DNA from: Puntigrus tetrazona
Lineage: Eukaryota > Chordata > Actinopteri > Cypriniformes > Cyprinidae
DNA length: 64,000 nt
Assembly (NCBI RefSeq): GCF_018831695.1
Contig: NC_056715.1
Span: 8,776,169 to 8,840,168 of the forward strand
Direction of reading: 5' to 3'
The translations under genes were made by a program, and so were the position numbers. This document shows positions 47,471 through 62,600 of the stretch, one piece after another (positions within the stretch are counted from its first letter, which is position 1; every line of letters starts with the position of its first letter). Under the pieces are notes generated by a model. It had not been told where the DNA came from and ran no database searches. It saw only the letters and a program-made list of their open reading frames with translations.

Positions 47471-47622
47471 AACTGATGGAAAGTCGATAGACGAGCGCTG
47501 TATAGTACTCCGTTTATTCGCAGCGCGTCGGCAGTTTAGAACTTCCAGCTGAAGTCAACATGTAGAGCGCGGCTGGTGCCCAGACATACCCGACAGACTG
47601 GTGCCGCTCAACTGTTATCGAC

Positions 47623-50600
47623 ATGATTCCGCCAGCGAACATGATTCAGGAGGACACGATGGGCAAGGAGAACGAACGGGAGCACCGTGAGCCCCAGTCA
47701 CCCACATCCATCAGCCAGCAGGAGTCAAAGGTCTGGAACTCATCAGATATTACAGATATTCATACAGCGCGCAATTTACGCGTCTTTCCACACTTTCGAC
47801 TGTTACAGAAACCGCGGGGCGTTGTGACATGTTTATAGCTTGTGCCTTAAACTTAAACTATTTGCTCGCATGCTGCAAAAAAGTAGTTGGAGGCTAGCAC
47901 TTGCCGTCGTGTAAAAGTGTGATGTTTAAATACAAAGTTGTCGTTGTTACAAATCTTGTAACGCTGCTGTAACAGTAACCGCAAACATGGGCGTTTTTAC
48001 ATTTAGTTAAGTGCATATGTTATGGCAGGCTAAATATATTTACTTGTTCAAATAATCACTTTGCACAGCCTTGTTTTATTCTATTTTGTATTTTTGTATT
48101 GTATTTAAAAGTATTTTGTTTCAAAATGGCGAACAAATAATAACATTAAAATCAGACTGTAAACAAATATAAATGGGCCTATAGAAACCTACAGGCTAGC
48201 AAAAAAACAGCAGATAGACCAGTTCTGTCATTTACATGAAATATGCTTCATTCAGAGTCATTTCTACTGTCACTTTCACCCATGTATGGCCTATTGTTTC
48301 TAAACGGTAAATGGTTTTGGTTAATGTATGGTTTTTACAGCTTACCATGTAGGTTATTACAAAAACACTCCCCTGTCTCTCATATTGTCAGACTGAAATA
48401 TCTGATTAAAATGATCTTCAATAATATTTAATTATTATGCATCTGTTGCTTAATGTCGACAACGTGCACATCTCTAAAATAATACAAATTCAGAAACCTG
48501 GCAATACGATCATTTATATTAAGTTGGGTTTTTTGCAACAGGGCTTATATGAGACCTAGCTGAAGCTGTAAGGGAATTTGTGATACTGCTGTGTTATTTT
48601 TTAATTATTAATATTTAGGTTCAGTTCAACCCTGATGTGTGATTTGTTGTGTGTGATTTAATATCTGATGTGTGAGGTTATAGCAGGTGGTGTTTTGTCA
48701 CATCGGTGCTGAGTTTGAGCTCATGTCTGTTTTTCTGGGTCATCTGTGGCCCAGAGTTCTACATTCAGCCCTCAAATGTTGGACGGGTCACTGTGCTTTT
48801 AGAGCTCTGTGCCAGTTGGGAATTTTGTATATTTATTGTCTTTAAATCAGTAGAGATTACGTTCTGCAAGGCGGTAAGTAGTGCTTTATTTATTTATGCA
48901 GTTATTCAGAAACTGATTCATTATTTAAATTTACTTTGTGTCATTTCATCCTTCCCATAAATGCTGTTTCAGTCAAACTATGTGCACTGACTGAGTGTGA
49001 AAGTTTGACATTATTCATGGCATTATGGGGTTAAATATTGCTCTACGGATGAGTCTTAAGGGATTTGTGTGTAAGTGAGAGCTGTTACTTTGAGCAGTGG
49101 GATCACTTACAATTTGATGTTATTTACTGAAGTCCTGTGGAAATGTTTTTAATCAGATCAGAAGTTGTGTTGTTTGAAAACGGAAATTTCTTTTGAAATG
49201 GAAAGAATCTGAAACCGCATTATATTTAATTTATGACCAAAGGCTAGTTTTTATGACAGTTCTTTTGGCTGTCCACTGCAGAAATCACTTGAGAATATGC
49301 CAGATACGGATGCATTAGACTGCTTAAAAAAGCATACGACTTGTTAGTTGTTAATGGGAGACTTAAAACATTTTATTCAAAACTTAATCTCCAGTGCCAG
49401 TTGCATTTCACAGATTTCCAAGAAACAAAAAGCTCTAAGTTAGAAGTGAAACTCCTGCAGGGTTTACATCTCTTGTTTGAACCTAAAGTAATAATGAAGA
49501 TATTACCTCTAGAGAAGAACTCGGGCCCAATAATCAGAAGATTTCATCATTATCAGGAAATTTATTTGCTAATCTATCAAGCATTTTAGAACTAAATGAC
49601 TAAACCAAGATCAAGCTATATCTGTCCCAATTAACATATTCATGAGCATATGGCACCTTGAACTGATCCAGGAACACCTTTTATGACTAAAACCCAAAGT
49701 GAATTTTTAATCTTTCTGTATTTCTGGTCTCCACTATGTCTCTGATTGCTTTGTATTAATTTGCGTTTGATAAGATAAAAATGTGTCCCTGCTTCTCTAA
49801 AGACAGCTTTCTTGTGCTGAAAAGCACCTGACTTCCCCCTTAATCAGCTCCATATCTCAAAGTCGTCCTTCGGGGCAGAGCAGGACACACATTTGGTGCT
49901 GACAGCAGCAGAATTGATTTCTAATAGATGTATAAGATTCGTAATTTTCTGGCAGAACTGGCCATTACTTTGGGAAGAGGTACTTTCGGTGCATTTCTAA
50001 TTTAAACCTTCATATCTTATGTGATTTATTTAAATTATAGTTAGTCTTTAATAATGACCATATTTAGGTCAAATTTCTCTCATTAACCATTTTAATTGGT
50101 GCAAAAGGGAACGTCTGTTGACAGTTATATTGCTTCATTTCTAATATGATAGGAACCTAGCCTCAGAATCTCGAAATCAAAAAACAGACATGTGCAATTT
50201 CAAGGCATTCATTCGTATGTGTGTGTGTTTCTATTTGATTAATTCTATTGTAACTGTCAGGCATAGTGAGACTCGAACCAAGGCAATGTTTTTTTGATAG
50301 CCTGTTGTTTACAGTTAATTCTGCCACAAAGCAAGTGCCTGTAAATGTCAGTAAGTACTTAAAACCACTTTTTAACAAACGGCATTTGCACTTTAATAAC
50401 CCATTTGATGTTCACAGGGATTTCAGGCAGAAGAGCTGCTTGTAGGTGACTTTGCCTGTAAGTTGACAGTGAACTATGAGCACTGATAGACAGGAGCAGT
50501 GAGGGAGGGACTAATCGATCAATCACTCTCTGTTGGCCATCAAAGATCAATAGGTCATCATCATACACAGGCATGCGGCTCACTAAACACACTGCACTAC

Positions 50601-53600
50601 TCTGATTGGAGTATACATAATGTAAGAGGACTTTGCAAATGGGCAATATATCACACACACACATTCAGTAAATACACGCAAAAAACACACATAGGGTTCC
50701 CGCCATAGGGATAGCCTAGGGCCACTTGCTTCAGGCCTGTAATGCAGTATCACTAAACCTTACATTTGTTGTTATTGTGGCTTGCGAACTTACGAACTAA
50801 AACAGTAGGGGTAGAAAATTCTAAACCAAGTTTATAATAATTAGCATTATTTGTCATTGATTTTCAGCAAAAGTTTGTTTATAAATTCATAGCTGTCTTG
50901 GAGTTATATCTATTATATATGATATGGTAACGCTATCACATATACGGACCAATTCTCATTATTAACTAGTTGCATATTAGCGGGCCTGTTATTTAGTACT
51001 TACAAAGCACATATTCTTCATGACTATATTCTGCATCCAGCAAATCAGTAGTTTGTTTAGACAAAAGTCATAGTTAATGGTTTATTGATAGTTAGAGTTG
51101 TTCTTTAAAATAAATTGCACCAATAATATACACATGCGGATTGATATTTCCTCTTCCCAATCAGAAATATGTGGTTTGTTGAGTCGCATGACTACCCTTG
51201 TCTAACCTTTAGTACTTCATTTTTATTCTGATTTGAATTTCTGCGCCCAGTTCTTGGGGAATAATGCAGGTTACTTTGGCCTAGAGGACATTTTTAGTAG
51301 GCAAAGATGATCCTGGTGGGTGTTGTCAGCTAATTTAGAGGGCTGTCAGTGTATGACTGATATCATGGGTAATGTGCACCGCACAAAGAGGTTACGTACC
51401 AAGAGACATGACAGCCCATCTTTCTCTTCGTTTCCTCTTTTCTCTTTCATTAAGCCCTTTGATGCTCAGTGAGTTACATGAACATAAATAATCTGTAATT
51501 TTAGCCTTGCTGAGTTAGGTTAACATACGATGGCTGGAGAGATCGTATAATCATCTGGAGGTTGTTTCAGCGAGAATGCCCTCATTTGACACCTGCCAAG
51601 CATCAAAAATCACCCACTCACAGAGTTTAATGCTCCGGGGGCTGTTTACGTCATATGGGGTTGAGCATTTGTCTAAATCAGATGCTAATAGATGCATTTG
51701 TACTCTGTTTTATGTTTGTTTCAGCTGCAGAGGCTAAAGCGATCGCTTTCCTTTAAGACCAAGAGTCTTCGCAGCAAAAGTGCTGATAATTTTTTCCAAC
51801 GGCCGATCGAGGATGTGAAGTTTCAAACCGAACTGCTCTCGGATGTCAGCAGCAGCACAGGTCATCTGAGCACCATCGGTGTGTCCGTCTCAGCATCCCC
51901 AGTGATGTCTCTTCCTCCACCACCCCCTCCGCTGCCCACCGTCATCCCGGGCAACCTGCCCATCACAATTTGTTCTCCATCCCGCGCCCCGCGCCCGGCG
52001 GACCCCAACGCACACACGTTTCTAGAGCACATCTTCAAGAAGCCCCATTTCTGTGACGTCTGCAACCACATGATTGTAGGTAAGAGGACGTGTTTTATCT
52101 TTATGTGACTGACGACAGCTTTGCAACCTCATTACAGAGAAAAAACGCACCAACAAAGCTGCGTTTGAGCTTGTTTAGACAGGGGAGGCTGTTTTGATCT
52201 CCAACATAATGATTATAGATTAGATGACTAAAGGCATATTTCTAAAATATATCTGCCACCAGACACTAATGTTTTGTTACTGTGGACGACGCCAAAACAC
52301 AATGATTTGAGCATTTAGAGAGCGGCAAACAGTGATGGAGTGGCACGACGTAATGAGTTAAAGACTCCATGAGATAAAAATCGAATGATTGTGGCTGTTA
52401 GTCAATGTCTATTAGATTTGAGGTCATATGAGAGTGCACTCCTAAAAGCTTACAGAAATTGTAGCACATATACACTACTGTTCACTGGTCGAAGAAATGT
52501 TCTTATGCTCACCAAGGCTGTGTTTATTTGTAAAAATGTATAAAAATTAGGGACGTAGCGATTCACTCAACTTCACAATACTGATTACGCAATACGATAA
52601 TTTTTTTTTAACAAAATAAGATTTAAGACAATTTCTGAGGTTCTTTATTATGTGTCCTTTTATTATTGCTTGGACAAAATGTGCCACATTTCTTTTGAAA
52701 TGTGAATTATTTAAATTATTAAAATTAACCCCAGAATCAAACAACATAAATAACAAATAAAATGCAATTCTTTATAAAAGGAAACCAAGGCTTTGGTCTT
52801 TGCATTTCAAATTAGAGGTAACAATCTATTCCAGAAACACTTACCTGTGTTGCAGTTAATTTAACCTCTCAACCAATTTGAATCGTTGCATATTTGTATA
52901 CATTTTCATATGGCTTGTTGTTATATTGTTACATCCCTATTGAAAAGAATAATTTTGTGAAACATTGTTATGATTTAAAATGCAGTTTTGTAATATTTAG
53001 TACATTATTAAAATGTAACTTACTCCTGTAATGACAAAGTTGAATTTTCGCATCCATTACTTCAGTCTCCAGTGTCACATGACCTTTTATCTTTCTAAAT
53101 CATTCTAAAATGCTAACATGGTGTGAAGACACTTTCTTTAATATTACTATTAGTGTTGAAGATGTGCTGCTTAATATATTTTTTATTATTTAGCACATTT
53201 AAAAAAAAAACAATTTATATCATGTCCTGTTTTGAATACTAGTGCATCAAAATAAAGACATATGAGGTCCTTGAGCTTCTCAAATCCTTTCAGATTTTTA
53301 AAAAATGCTTTAAAATGAGTTTTATCATTTTTTAAAGAGCATAAAGTGTGAAAATGTGTTTTTATTGCTGGAAAGCATATTCAGACAGAATTAAATCAAA
53401 CTTTATGCCCCAATGAGGGTCATCTGTCCAAACTGGATTTTATATCATGTAAAGACTCATGAATTGATTCTTCAAACTGAAACAGTGAGGTGGTTTTAAG
53501 ATAAAGAGCTCTACTTATGTGGTGTTTAAACGCATATGTGCTCAGCTAAGCCTGCATTAGGGTATTTGTGGGTTTATCCTAGAAGGCAACAAGATTGTGG

Positions 53601-56600
53601 CTCAGCTTTCAATTTGCGTATGTGTGTGTGTGGTGAGGCACAGATGTCCACCTGTTTGAAAAGAGAGACCCATAACACAAGGATGAACACACACACACAC
53701 ACACGCACACTGTATGGTCGCACTTTAGTTTAGGGACCAGTTCTCAGTAATAACTTGTTGGTTATTAGTATGCATATTACTAGCATATTGGCTTTATTAG
53801 TGCTTATAAAGCACATATTAGTGCCTTATTCTGTAATATATTCTGAATAGTGTTTTATGTTTTGAATGTGCAGTGTGTGAGAGAGAGAGAAAGAGTGTGC
53901 GTCTGGTTGTGGCTGGCATATGGATCTGTCAGGCCCCATCACCTCTTTACCTCACTAACACTTTCTCAGAAGAGCACACTAATGAGGGCAGGGCTCCAGA
54001 TCCTATCCTGGCACATCCTTATGAAAAGGACATCAAGAGGCCAAATCATGCATTTCAAAGCTTTGTACTAAATGTAGAGACACCTGAGCGTATGCAGCAT
54101 TAGATGAGGAATGATCTGTCGGCTCATTATCCCACAGCATTCTGATTACTGCCATGCAGGAAGGTGAATTTTATGACATCTCACAAGCTGTCTGGAAAAA
54201 AATAGCGAGTTGAGGCGGTTGTGTGTCGAGTCTCAATTTCCTGCTGTGACTAATGGGTCATTACTAAATAACAAACCGTGAAATCTCCTCATATGGATCG
54301 GATGTCAGGACACCTGTGTGTGACCCAAATCTCCACAGGTACATCAGATACCTGTTCACTTGTGTTCGACCTAAATCTCTACAGGTTGATTAAATATGAG
54401 CTCACGTGCCGTTGACCCAAATCTCTGCATTTGGATCAGATATCAGGATATCAGGACACTGGAATTAACTGGGTTCAGTCTCACGTGCCTTTGTTTTCCA
54501 TGCTCCTTTGTGATAGCCAGTGGTTGGGAAAATGGGGTATTTGAGCCAATGATACAGATACCTGACCTGTTGCTGTGTTGTTTAGTTTCCAGTTCAGAGT
54601 AAGGAGAGGGTTTTTGGCTGTAGTTAAAAGCTATTTATTTATAGATTTTACTAGAACTTAATTACTAACCTGGTTGCTTGCTTACATGCCAAGCCACTTT
54701 TATGAGTGTAGTTTAGTATTTAGTAGTTTTAGTATGCCATCATTTATTTTCGATTGTTTGCTTTTTAATATTATGTGTAGATTGTATTCTTTACCGTCTC
54801 AGAGACTCCCCCAGTTTTTAAACTATTATCTTAACTACTTATCTTAAACTATGAAATCCATCATTAAATGGAAATCAATATATATTTAATATAAAAACAA
54901 ACATAAACAATTTCAGTATTTATTTTGTAAAGATGACACAATTTTACATACATATACAAAAAAATTAATTAACAAATAAAAATCACAGCCGGTATAATTA
55001 TTAAAATATTTGAAATTTTTAGTTTTTACTAAAGTTAGTTTTACATACCGAATACTGTTTTTAGTTAAACAAAAAAAGTATTTTACAAAAATGAAATAAT
55101 TATTTTGGATGAATGTCTTTTCACTGTTGAGCAATTTTAGTGTACAAATGAAGTAGATAGTCTGTGTAAAATGCGTCTCTTCTAAAATGCCAAAATTGAA
55201 GAAACTCCCACTAAACACCCACTTAGCTGTGTGGGTAAAAATACTACAGAAATTAAAGAAATGTTTTAACGGTCGGTTGTGCAGCTGTAAAGATATTTAC
55301 TGACCATGAACTGACCGTGCATTTCATTCAGAATGAAAATTTGACAAGTGTGTTCTGTTTTATTAATACTTCGTATTGAGCTTATTTCAAAATGTCAGTC
55401 AGCAATTCGCAAAGCGTTTTCTGGATCGGAGAGCAACACGTTTTTCATGCTGATGTTCTTTCATGTTTGGCTAAAGCAGAGGCATCTATTTCTAAAGACA
55501 CAGAAGCCATGCTGTATTTCGAAGTATAAAAGGAGGCTTAGCATATTGGGAATATGGTTGGCTGTCTGTGTGGGCGGATTCTCATCCCATTGGGCAACTG
55601 ATGACATTAACGACATTGAAATTAAGTCCACATAACATATCATGCAGCTTTTGCAAGTGTTGGTGAATGATGAAATCATTTCCTTCTTTTTCCCATAGGG
55701 CACGCAAGTCCGAAATGAAGACCAAACATTTTATGACTTTCATAAAATATTCTGACACCACTTTCAGGCATTTTGCTGAAACTTGGTGTCAATTAGATCT
55801 GAGTCGACGCCGTTTTCACTATAATTGTTCTGCCCTGCATCACCTCTCAACCCAAGACTAAGTACTCGATACAACACATTAAACACATTAAAGATGCATT
55901 AAAGATTTTTTGCAAAGGCTGAAGTGATCAGCACAGGGAGGCATGAGAGAGTCTGGACCGAGCATGTGATGTTTGATTAATCGATGGATGGCTGGAAGCA
56001 GCTTGTTGAAGCAGACAGGGGCAAATGAGCCCTGTGACAGAGTCATTCTCACAACAGCGGGACCTGGTGTTTTTACCCTATTAATCATTTCACATTCATA
56101 TTTTATTATTTATAACCAAATTTTAATTTATCATTTTAAATCTCAAAGTCACTCCAGAAGAGGAAACGTATTCCTTTCTTTTCCTTTGATCTTGTGTAGT
56201 TAAAAGGATATTTCACCCAAAATATAAATTCTGTTCTCATTTTCTTTCTTTCTTTCTTCTGCAGAACATGTGCAAAGATATTCTGCTTTGGCCAAACACG
56301 AGAGAACATAAAGGAAGCTATTTCTCAAAACATATTTTTTTTCCTTTTCTTTTTTGTCCATAAGGAATGGTCAGATTTCATTTAACGGAAAAAAAAAAAA
56401 CGGAACACTTTTTTTCACCAAATACTTCTTTTTGTGTCCCACAGAAGTCCTAAAGCTTAGGAATGACCCAGATGTGTAAATGATGACAGAATTTGGGTGA
56501 ACAATCCTTTAACGGCTTTTACATCGAAGTGTTCGTGTTTTGAAAAATCTATATCTGGAAACCGTGAATTATATTTCTTTTACATTTCAATAAATAATTT

Positions 56601-59600
56601 TAATGCAAGAGGATTCTCTCCTGTAATTTTTTTAGCTTGCCAAGGGGGAGCAGGCAAGGTGTTTGGTAAGTCTGTTCTGTTTGATGATGAATTGAACTCT
56701 TTAGAAACCAAATGAACATAGATAACTCCCTTCATCCACCTCCAACCCTAACCCACCCTCTCCCTGCTTCTGCGCTCATAATGACTTGTTCAGCACTCTC
56801 AGGAAATGCATATGATGAAGTAGCTCCTCATATGCTTTCCAGACCGATGCTTAATAGAATTTTTCCCCAGAGCGGTCAATATCAATACCCTTATTCTGTG
56901 ATGGGATTTTTTTTTGTTCCATATATATGATATTATTCTGTGTGTGCTGTTTTCCAGAGCTGTGCTATGCATGCTGTTGTTATATACTGTAGATGATGGC
57001 TTACTTTGTTCTAATGGTTTAAAGTTAATGAAAGTATTTCTTTTAATATAGTGGAAGATACAGTGATTTTTACCAGTAGGTGGCTTTAATTTCAACAAAG
57101 TGCTGCTCACTCTTGGGTTGCGGCTGGAAAGGTGACTTTAACACACTATGATTTCAGTAATTAGTATTTATTGTCTCACCACAACAAAAATCTGTTTATG
57201 TTTATCCTGCACAGAGGCAGTTTTTTAATTTCTGAAAGCAATTAGGCCTGATTAATTCTCCATTACCCAAAGATCATCCAAAGAAGCATGCATCAAAGTA
57301 TTGCGTAATTTGCCATGGGAAAAGCTGTTTATTTTGGTTAATGAAACATTCAGCTCTATCTCTAAGGAATAAAGTAATTTTAATATTAATATTTATATGT
57401 GTACCACCCGGAGTCAGAGGCATCTATAATTTAAAGAATGTTTTTATTATTATTTTATGGCACAAGAGTGTTGTTACAGGAAGAAGCGGAGAATGGATGT
57501 TATAACATGCTCTTAGTGAATTTATTTTAGCATTTTGTTTGTAGTTTGATTGACAGATCTTCTGAGTTTGCGCATTGTGACTTCTGTGGAGGAGCTCTGC
57601 ATTCTCTCCTTTCCCGTGAATACAAATGTATAAATATTTATATCAGGCAAAGCATACATGTATTGTGGTTCTTCTATCTGCATTTCTCCTTCCTCCAAGT
57701 GTCTGTATCAAAAAAAAGCGCGTCTCTGAATGCATGTTCTGAGCATCAGGTGTGGGGATATCAAATAGCGAAACTGAGCGAACATAAGAGTAGGGTTTTT
57801 GTTAGAGAATAAGAGTGCTGTTTTATTGAATGGTTTCTTCTACATTTGTTCTCAAATTTGACGCTTTGCTATCGTTTGTCTTCAGCTGTTTCTGTTCAGC
57901 TTAGCATTAACACCTGCATTTTCCCGTTTCCAGTACTACCAATAAGTGAATTCTGCAAGTGTTTCCAGGACTGTGAAGACTTAATTTAATGATTTTTTTA
58001 TGAGGGAAAAAGGCCAAATAAGTGTAGACCAGAATAATGACTAGAAACGTGAACGCTTGCAGAATTGCTCCCCCGCACTCTTAAAAATAAATGTTTTTAC
58101 TGGCATCTTTGGTTCCACAAAAAACCTTCAAAATTCATTAAACCTTTTAATTGTGTAAAAGGATCTTTTCAGTGGGAAAACAATCTTTAGATAACTCCAG
58201 TGTTCTTCACTCTAAAAAAAAGTGTGCTTTTGGAACATTTATTTTTAAGAGTGTTTAATATTACAACCCTTTAATAGAACTTCTGACAGAATTGTATAGA
58301 ATGTCATGTTAAACTGCTAATTAATGATAGTAAACAAAGTTTTGCAAAGTACTGCACATGTGGGAACTCTCACCTGTATTTATTGATCACTTTCCGTTTT
58401 TTTTCTGCACAAATAACCTTTATGTTGAATAAGTCTGCTTTCAGAAGACAGATATTAACTGAATTTGACCCCAACTGATAGGCACCAATGCTAAGCTGGG
58501 CCTCCGGTGCAAAGCCTGCAAGATGGGTATCCACCACAAGTGCCTGGATCGAGTCGGACAGCAGAGATGCATGGGGAAATTGGTGAGATATTTTTTACTT
58601 TATATAAATGATTTGTTTTTTGCCTCACTTAGTTTGTTTTTGTTGACATTTGATTACTCTTGGAAATTGAATGTGGAATTAAACAAGTATTCAGTGTTTA
58701 TGTTCATTTGTTGATCAGGTTGGCCAATGTTTGTTTATCGTATGAAGAGGCTTATTAAGGCATGACAGAACAGATAGCGTTTCAGTGAAAACACACTTTC
58801 CACGGTTTCCAAGTCTATACTTATAATATGCAAGATCACTTTCCTGGTGTTCCTCTCTGGTGATAACGGTTAAGATTTGTAGTGTGTGAGTGTTAAGATA
58901 TGATACTCCTCACAGTGTTATTTTTGGTGATCTGAAGGTGTGATTCATCAGTCTGTCTTTTCCTTTCCGTGAATTTATGTGTGAGTATGAGTGTTAATGA
59001 TTCTCCGGTGTGTACTGGAGAAAGTGAGAGAGAAGAAAGATGGGATAGTTGATACAGAATATCAAGATGCATCTATCATGTAAACACCTCTGTGCTTTTC
59101 TCAGGGGACCCACAAGTCACGACTCTTCTGGGAAATTCACACGCTCCCCCCCCACAAAGGGAAAAAATGGCAAAAAGGGAAAAGAGTGCTAAAATTTCCA
59201 TTGCCTTTCCCATGGCTTCAGTGCAGTACCAGAGTGAGTCAGGTTTCTCAGAGAACGATTGAGTGACCTTGAGAACTCGAGAAGTTCAGCTTTCTCAAAA
59301 ACCTATTATGTAGAAAGAAGTCATAATGCTGTGGCAGTATTGCTAAAATAATAGATTGGATTAATAATACAATCAATATATAGGCCCAATACATGTTATA
59401 TAAAGTTATAATGTTAATAATTTTTTTTTCATACAAAAAAACCCAGTGGTGAAGTGTTATATCAGTTTAAAATTGTACTTTTTCATTAATACATTTGACA
59501 TTTTCCTTATTAGTATCACATTATCTTTCATAAATGATTGTGATATGCATGTTTACTATCTTTTATTCATTTTTGAAAGAAAAACAACAGAGCTGTGGGC

Positions 59601-62600
59601 AGAAGGGCATTTGAGCAGCGTGTTTTATTCTTAGAACCCAGCACTACTGATTCTAGTACTATAGTATGAGATCATCATCAGCACAGGAAGTGGAAAAATG
59701 CTGTGCTTGTACTTCAGACCGTTTGATGGGTTGAGACAACAAGTCTCCCGATGATGTAGTGTGCTCTCAGAGATGGAAAATATAGCTGCGGGGGGTCAGG
59801 ATTAAAACGAGAACAACTCCCCACAGGATTCGGCTCTAATTCCACTTTTGCTCTAAAGTGGACAAGTTGCTATTTTAAAACTCTGTTTATTTCTCTTGGC
59901 TTGTCTGATCAGTGAGAACCTTTGAGCTACGAGTGCTTTTCAGAAACGAGTGCTTTACTACCAGCATGACATGAGCTGAGTCCCGATTGTTAGTCAACCA
60001 TTACGTTCAAGTGAACGTCGCACGGTGTAGCTATTATTGTTCTTTTACTTGGTTAAGCAAATGAATGACATGGAAGTTCTTCGGTTGAGTCACTTTGGTA
60101 TTTTAGGGCACTTGCAGACATGGTGTGCTCTTGTTAAATGCATTTATTAGTGTGTACTTCAGCACTGAACATGCCTCTTTACGCGCTTCCCCAGTGAGCT
60201 CTTGGAGAAATGTGACGTAGTAGCACTAGAGAGCTTCTCTCTGGGTTTGAGTGGTACTTAAATTAGTCCCCAATCTTACGAAGAAGTCTTCAAAGCAGAT
60301 TTATGATGCTGGTGGCGTAGACACCCTGCCTGGATTCAACACAACAAATACAAATAAGGGCATAGTGAGCCCAGCTTTTTGTGCTATTGAATGCTAATTA
60401 AGCCATAGGACCTTGTTTTTTATTGATTTGAACCGCTGAATCCCAGTGTTAATTTATCTTAAAGATATAAAATCATTTGCCTCGTTACCAGTCATTTATA
60501 TGAGCTTATTGACTGCTATCAGACTGATAATGTATTAATCATTAAAGTTATCCTTTTAAGTAATTAAAAACGGTTGTTTTACCAGACAATAATCAAATAT
60601 ACACTGGTAATACAGCAGTAAAACAGAACACCTTACATGAGAACATTACTAGGGACTTTTATCTGTGTAAATAAAGTGCATAGTTCTAAGACATTTTGAT
60701 GATATTTGATACATATTCAGTATACTGTATATGTATTTCCCTCATAGGGACCAAAACATCATATAAGAATGTTTTTCTGCACAGTTCTTTACAAAATTAA
60801 CATTATACTTAATCATTTTCATTCATCTTATGCACCAATGACAATACATAATGAGGAGCAATGTTCCCAAACTATTTATGTATTATATTGCTAAAGCACT
60901 TCAGTAGATGCTGAGATGTTCGTTTTTGAGTGATGATGCAAATGAATTGTTAAATGAGATTTTTGAATCAATTAACTGCAACAGCCAGTTTGAAATTAAT
61001 CTAATGTATTAGTTCAAACACTGTTTTATCTCAGTAGCAGTGTTGGAAATGCAAAAATCTGAGTGAATTGCACTGGCCAAAAAGCCACATTAAACACATT
61101 AAATTTGATGTGATGTTGAGGCTGTCCGAAGCCTGTGGTTAGAATCATCTTGGAATTTCAGCATGCTAGCTGAGATAGAGAGGCACGTAACATAATGTGC
61201 CAGTGAAAGTAACAAACATATCTTGTTTACGTTTACATTTGTTTTTGATGTTATATAACAGCATGATATTTGATGTGAATAAACAACTAAAATTGCTCTG
61301 ATTGAGAATAACTAGTGTTTTAAATATTTGATTCCCTTATTTAGCATAAATAGATTGTGTTTTATGTGTTGTTTTACATGCTCCCATTGAGGTTACAAAA
61401 ATGCCCATGAAAATTCATAATGGGTGTAAAAAAGTAAATTAATACAACAATGAAAATCACTGATTCTGTTTGTGTGATTGCAGCCCAAAGGATTCCGGAG
61501 ATACTCTAGCTCCCCTCTTCTGATTCAGGAACAGTTTGGCTGCATTAGGGAGGTGATGCCTATCGGTGAGCAACATGCAGCATTCACTTATCCTTTTACT
61601 TTTGCACAATATGCCATAGTATCACCAGCTCGATCATCCTGTTTACTGATATTTTGTAGTATTTTGACATGTCTTTTGTCCTAGCCTGTGGCAGTAAGGT
61701 TGACCCGGTGTATGAGACTCTGAGATTTGGAACCTCTCTGGCACAAAAGACCAAGAGGACAAGTGGATCGGAGTCACCACAGAGAAACTCTGTAAGAAGC
61801 TCTTGTTCAGCACTGTCCTATTTTAATACCTCTTAAAAACTCATTTCTCCAATTAGTGATTCTATATAAATTATTTAAAAAAAACGTGCTGTTAACAAAT
61901 GTTTTTGTGAACTAAATTTTTAAATAATGTACAATTTTGGAAGTTGCATACAATTGTATCTCATGGGGCATGTGAATAGATGTGAATGTGTGTGAGAGAG
62001 ACTGGTCATAGTAAGCATGCATTCATTGTTTGTCTGCTTCAGTTTAGGCTTTTAAAAATATTCATAATGCATTTTAAAATGTCTGCTTGGCTGCTTGTGC
62101 AGAGAGTGAAGCACTTGTGTTAAAAATGGTGGTGATTATTATGATTAATTCAATTAAACACTTTCAATTCAATTTAATCTCCTTGAGCTGCTCTCTGCTC
62201 AAATCTTAATTCAGGTCCATTATTTCCTTTCTACACAAGACTTTTTTAATTCTTCTATTAGAGGCATTATCACAGGGATGCAGTTTTTGATATATAACAA
62301 GAATGTTGTCACCATTATGTTATATATAGCAACAGACATGGTCTTTGTCATTAATTCACAATTATAGTACATTAATACAAAGTTTGCACTCACATTTACT
62401 ATATCTGGGTGTGCACGTGAATGTTTAAAGCAGTTACTGCGGTTGTAAGGGAATCTGAGGGTCCCAGATGTAATGTTTTACTGCTTGAAACAAACACAGG
62501 CACATACACACCCTGGAAGGAAGTGATGGTCAGTTTCAGATAATGCCTCTCTAAAGCAAATATGACCAAAAAAGGGAGAGAATAAGATGAAAGAGAGAGA

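Larger units (their letters stand above)
52080..58481 (+). other. stac: stac intron 2, repeat-rich
   Basis: 6.4 kb that separates the two halves of the C1 zinc domain. It contains an R1 copy interrupted by an MITE, an R2 copy, a degenerate minisatellite, two further MITEs and a CTCF-like site. No exon is recognised inside it. Confidence 0.55.
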
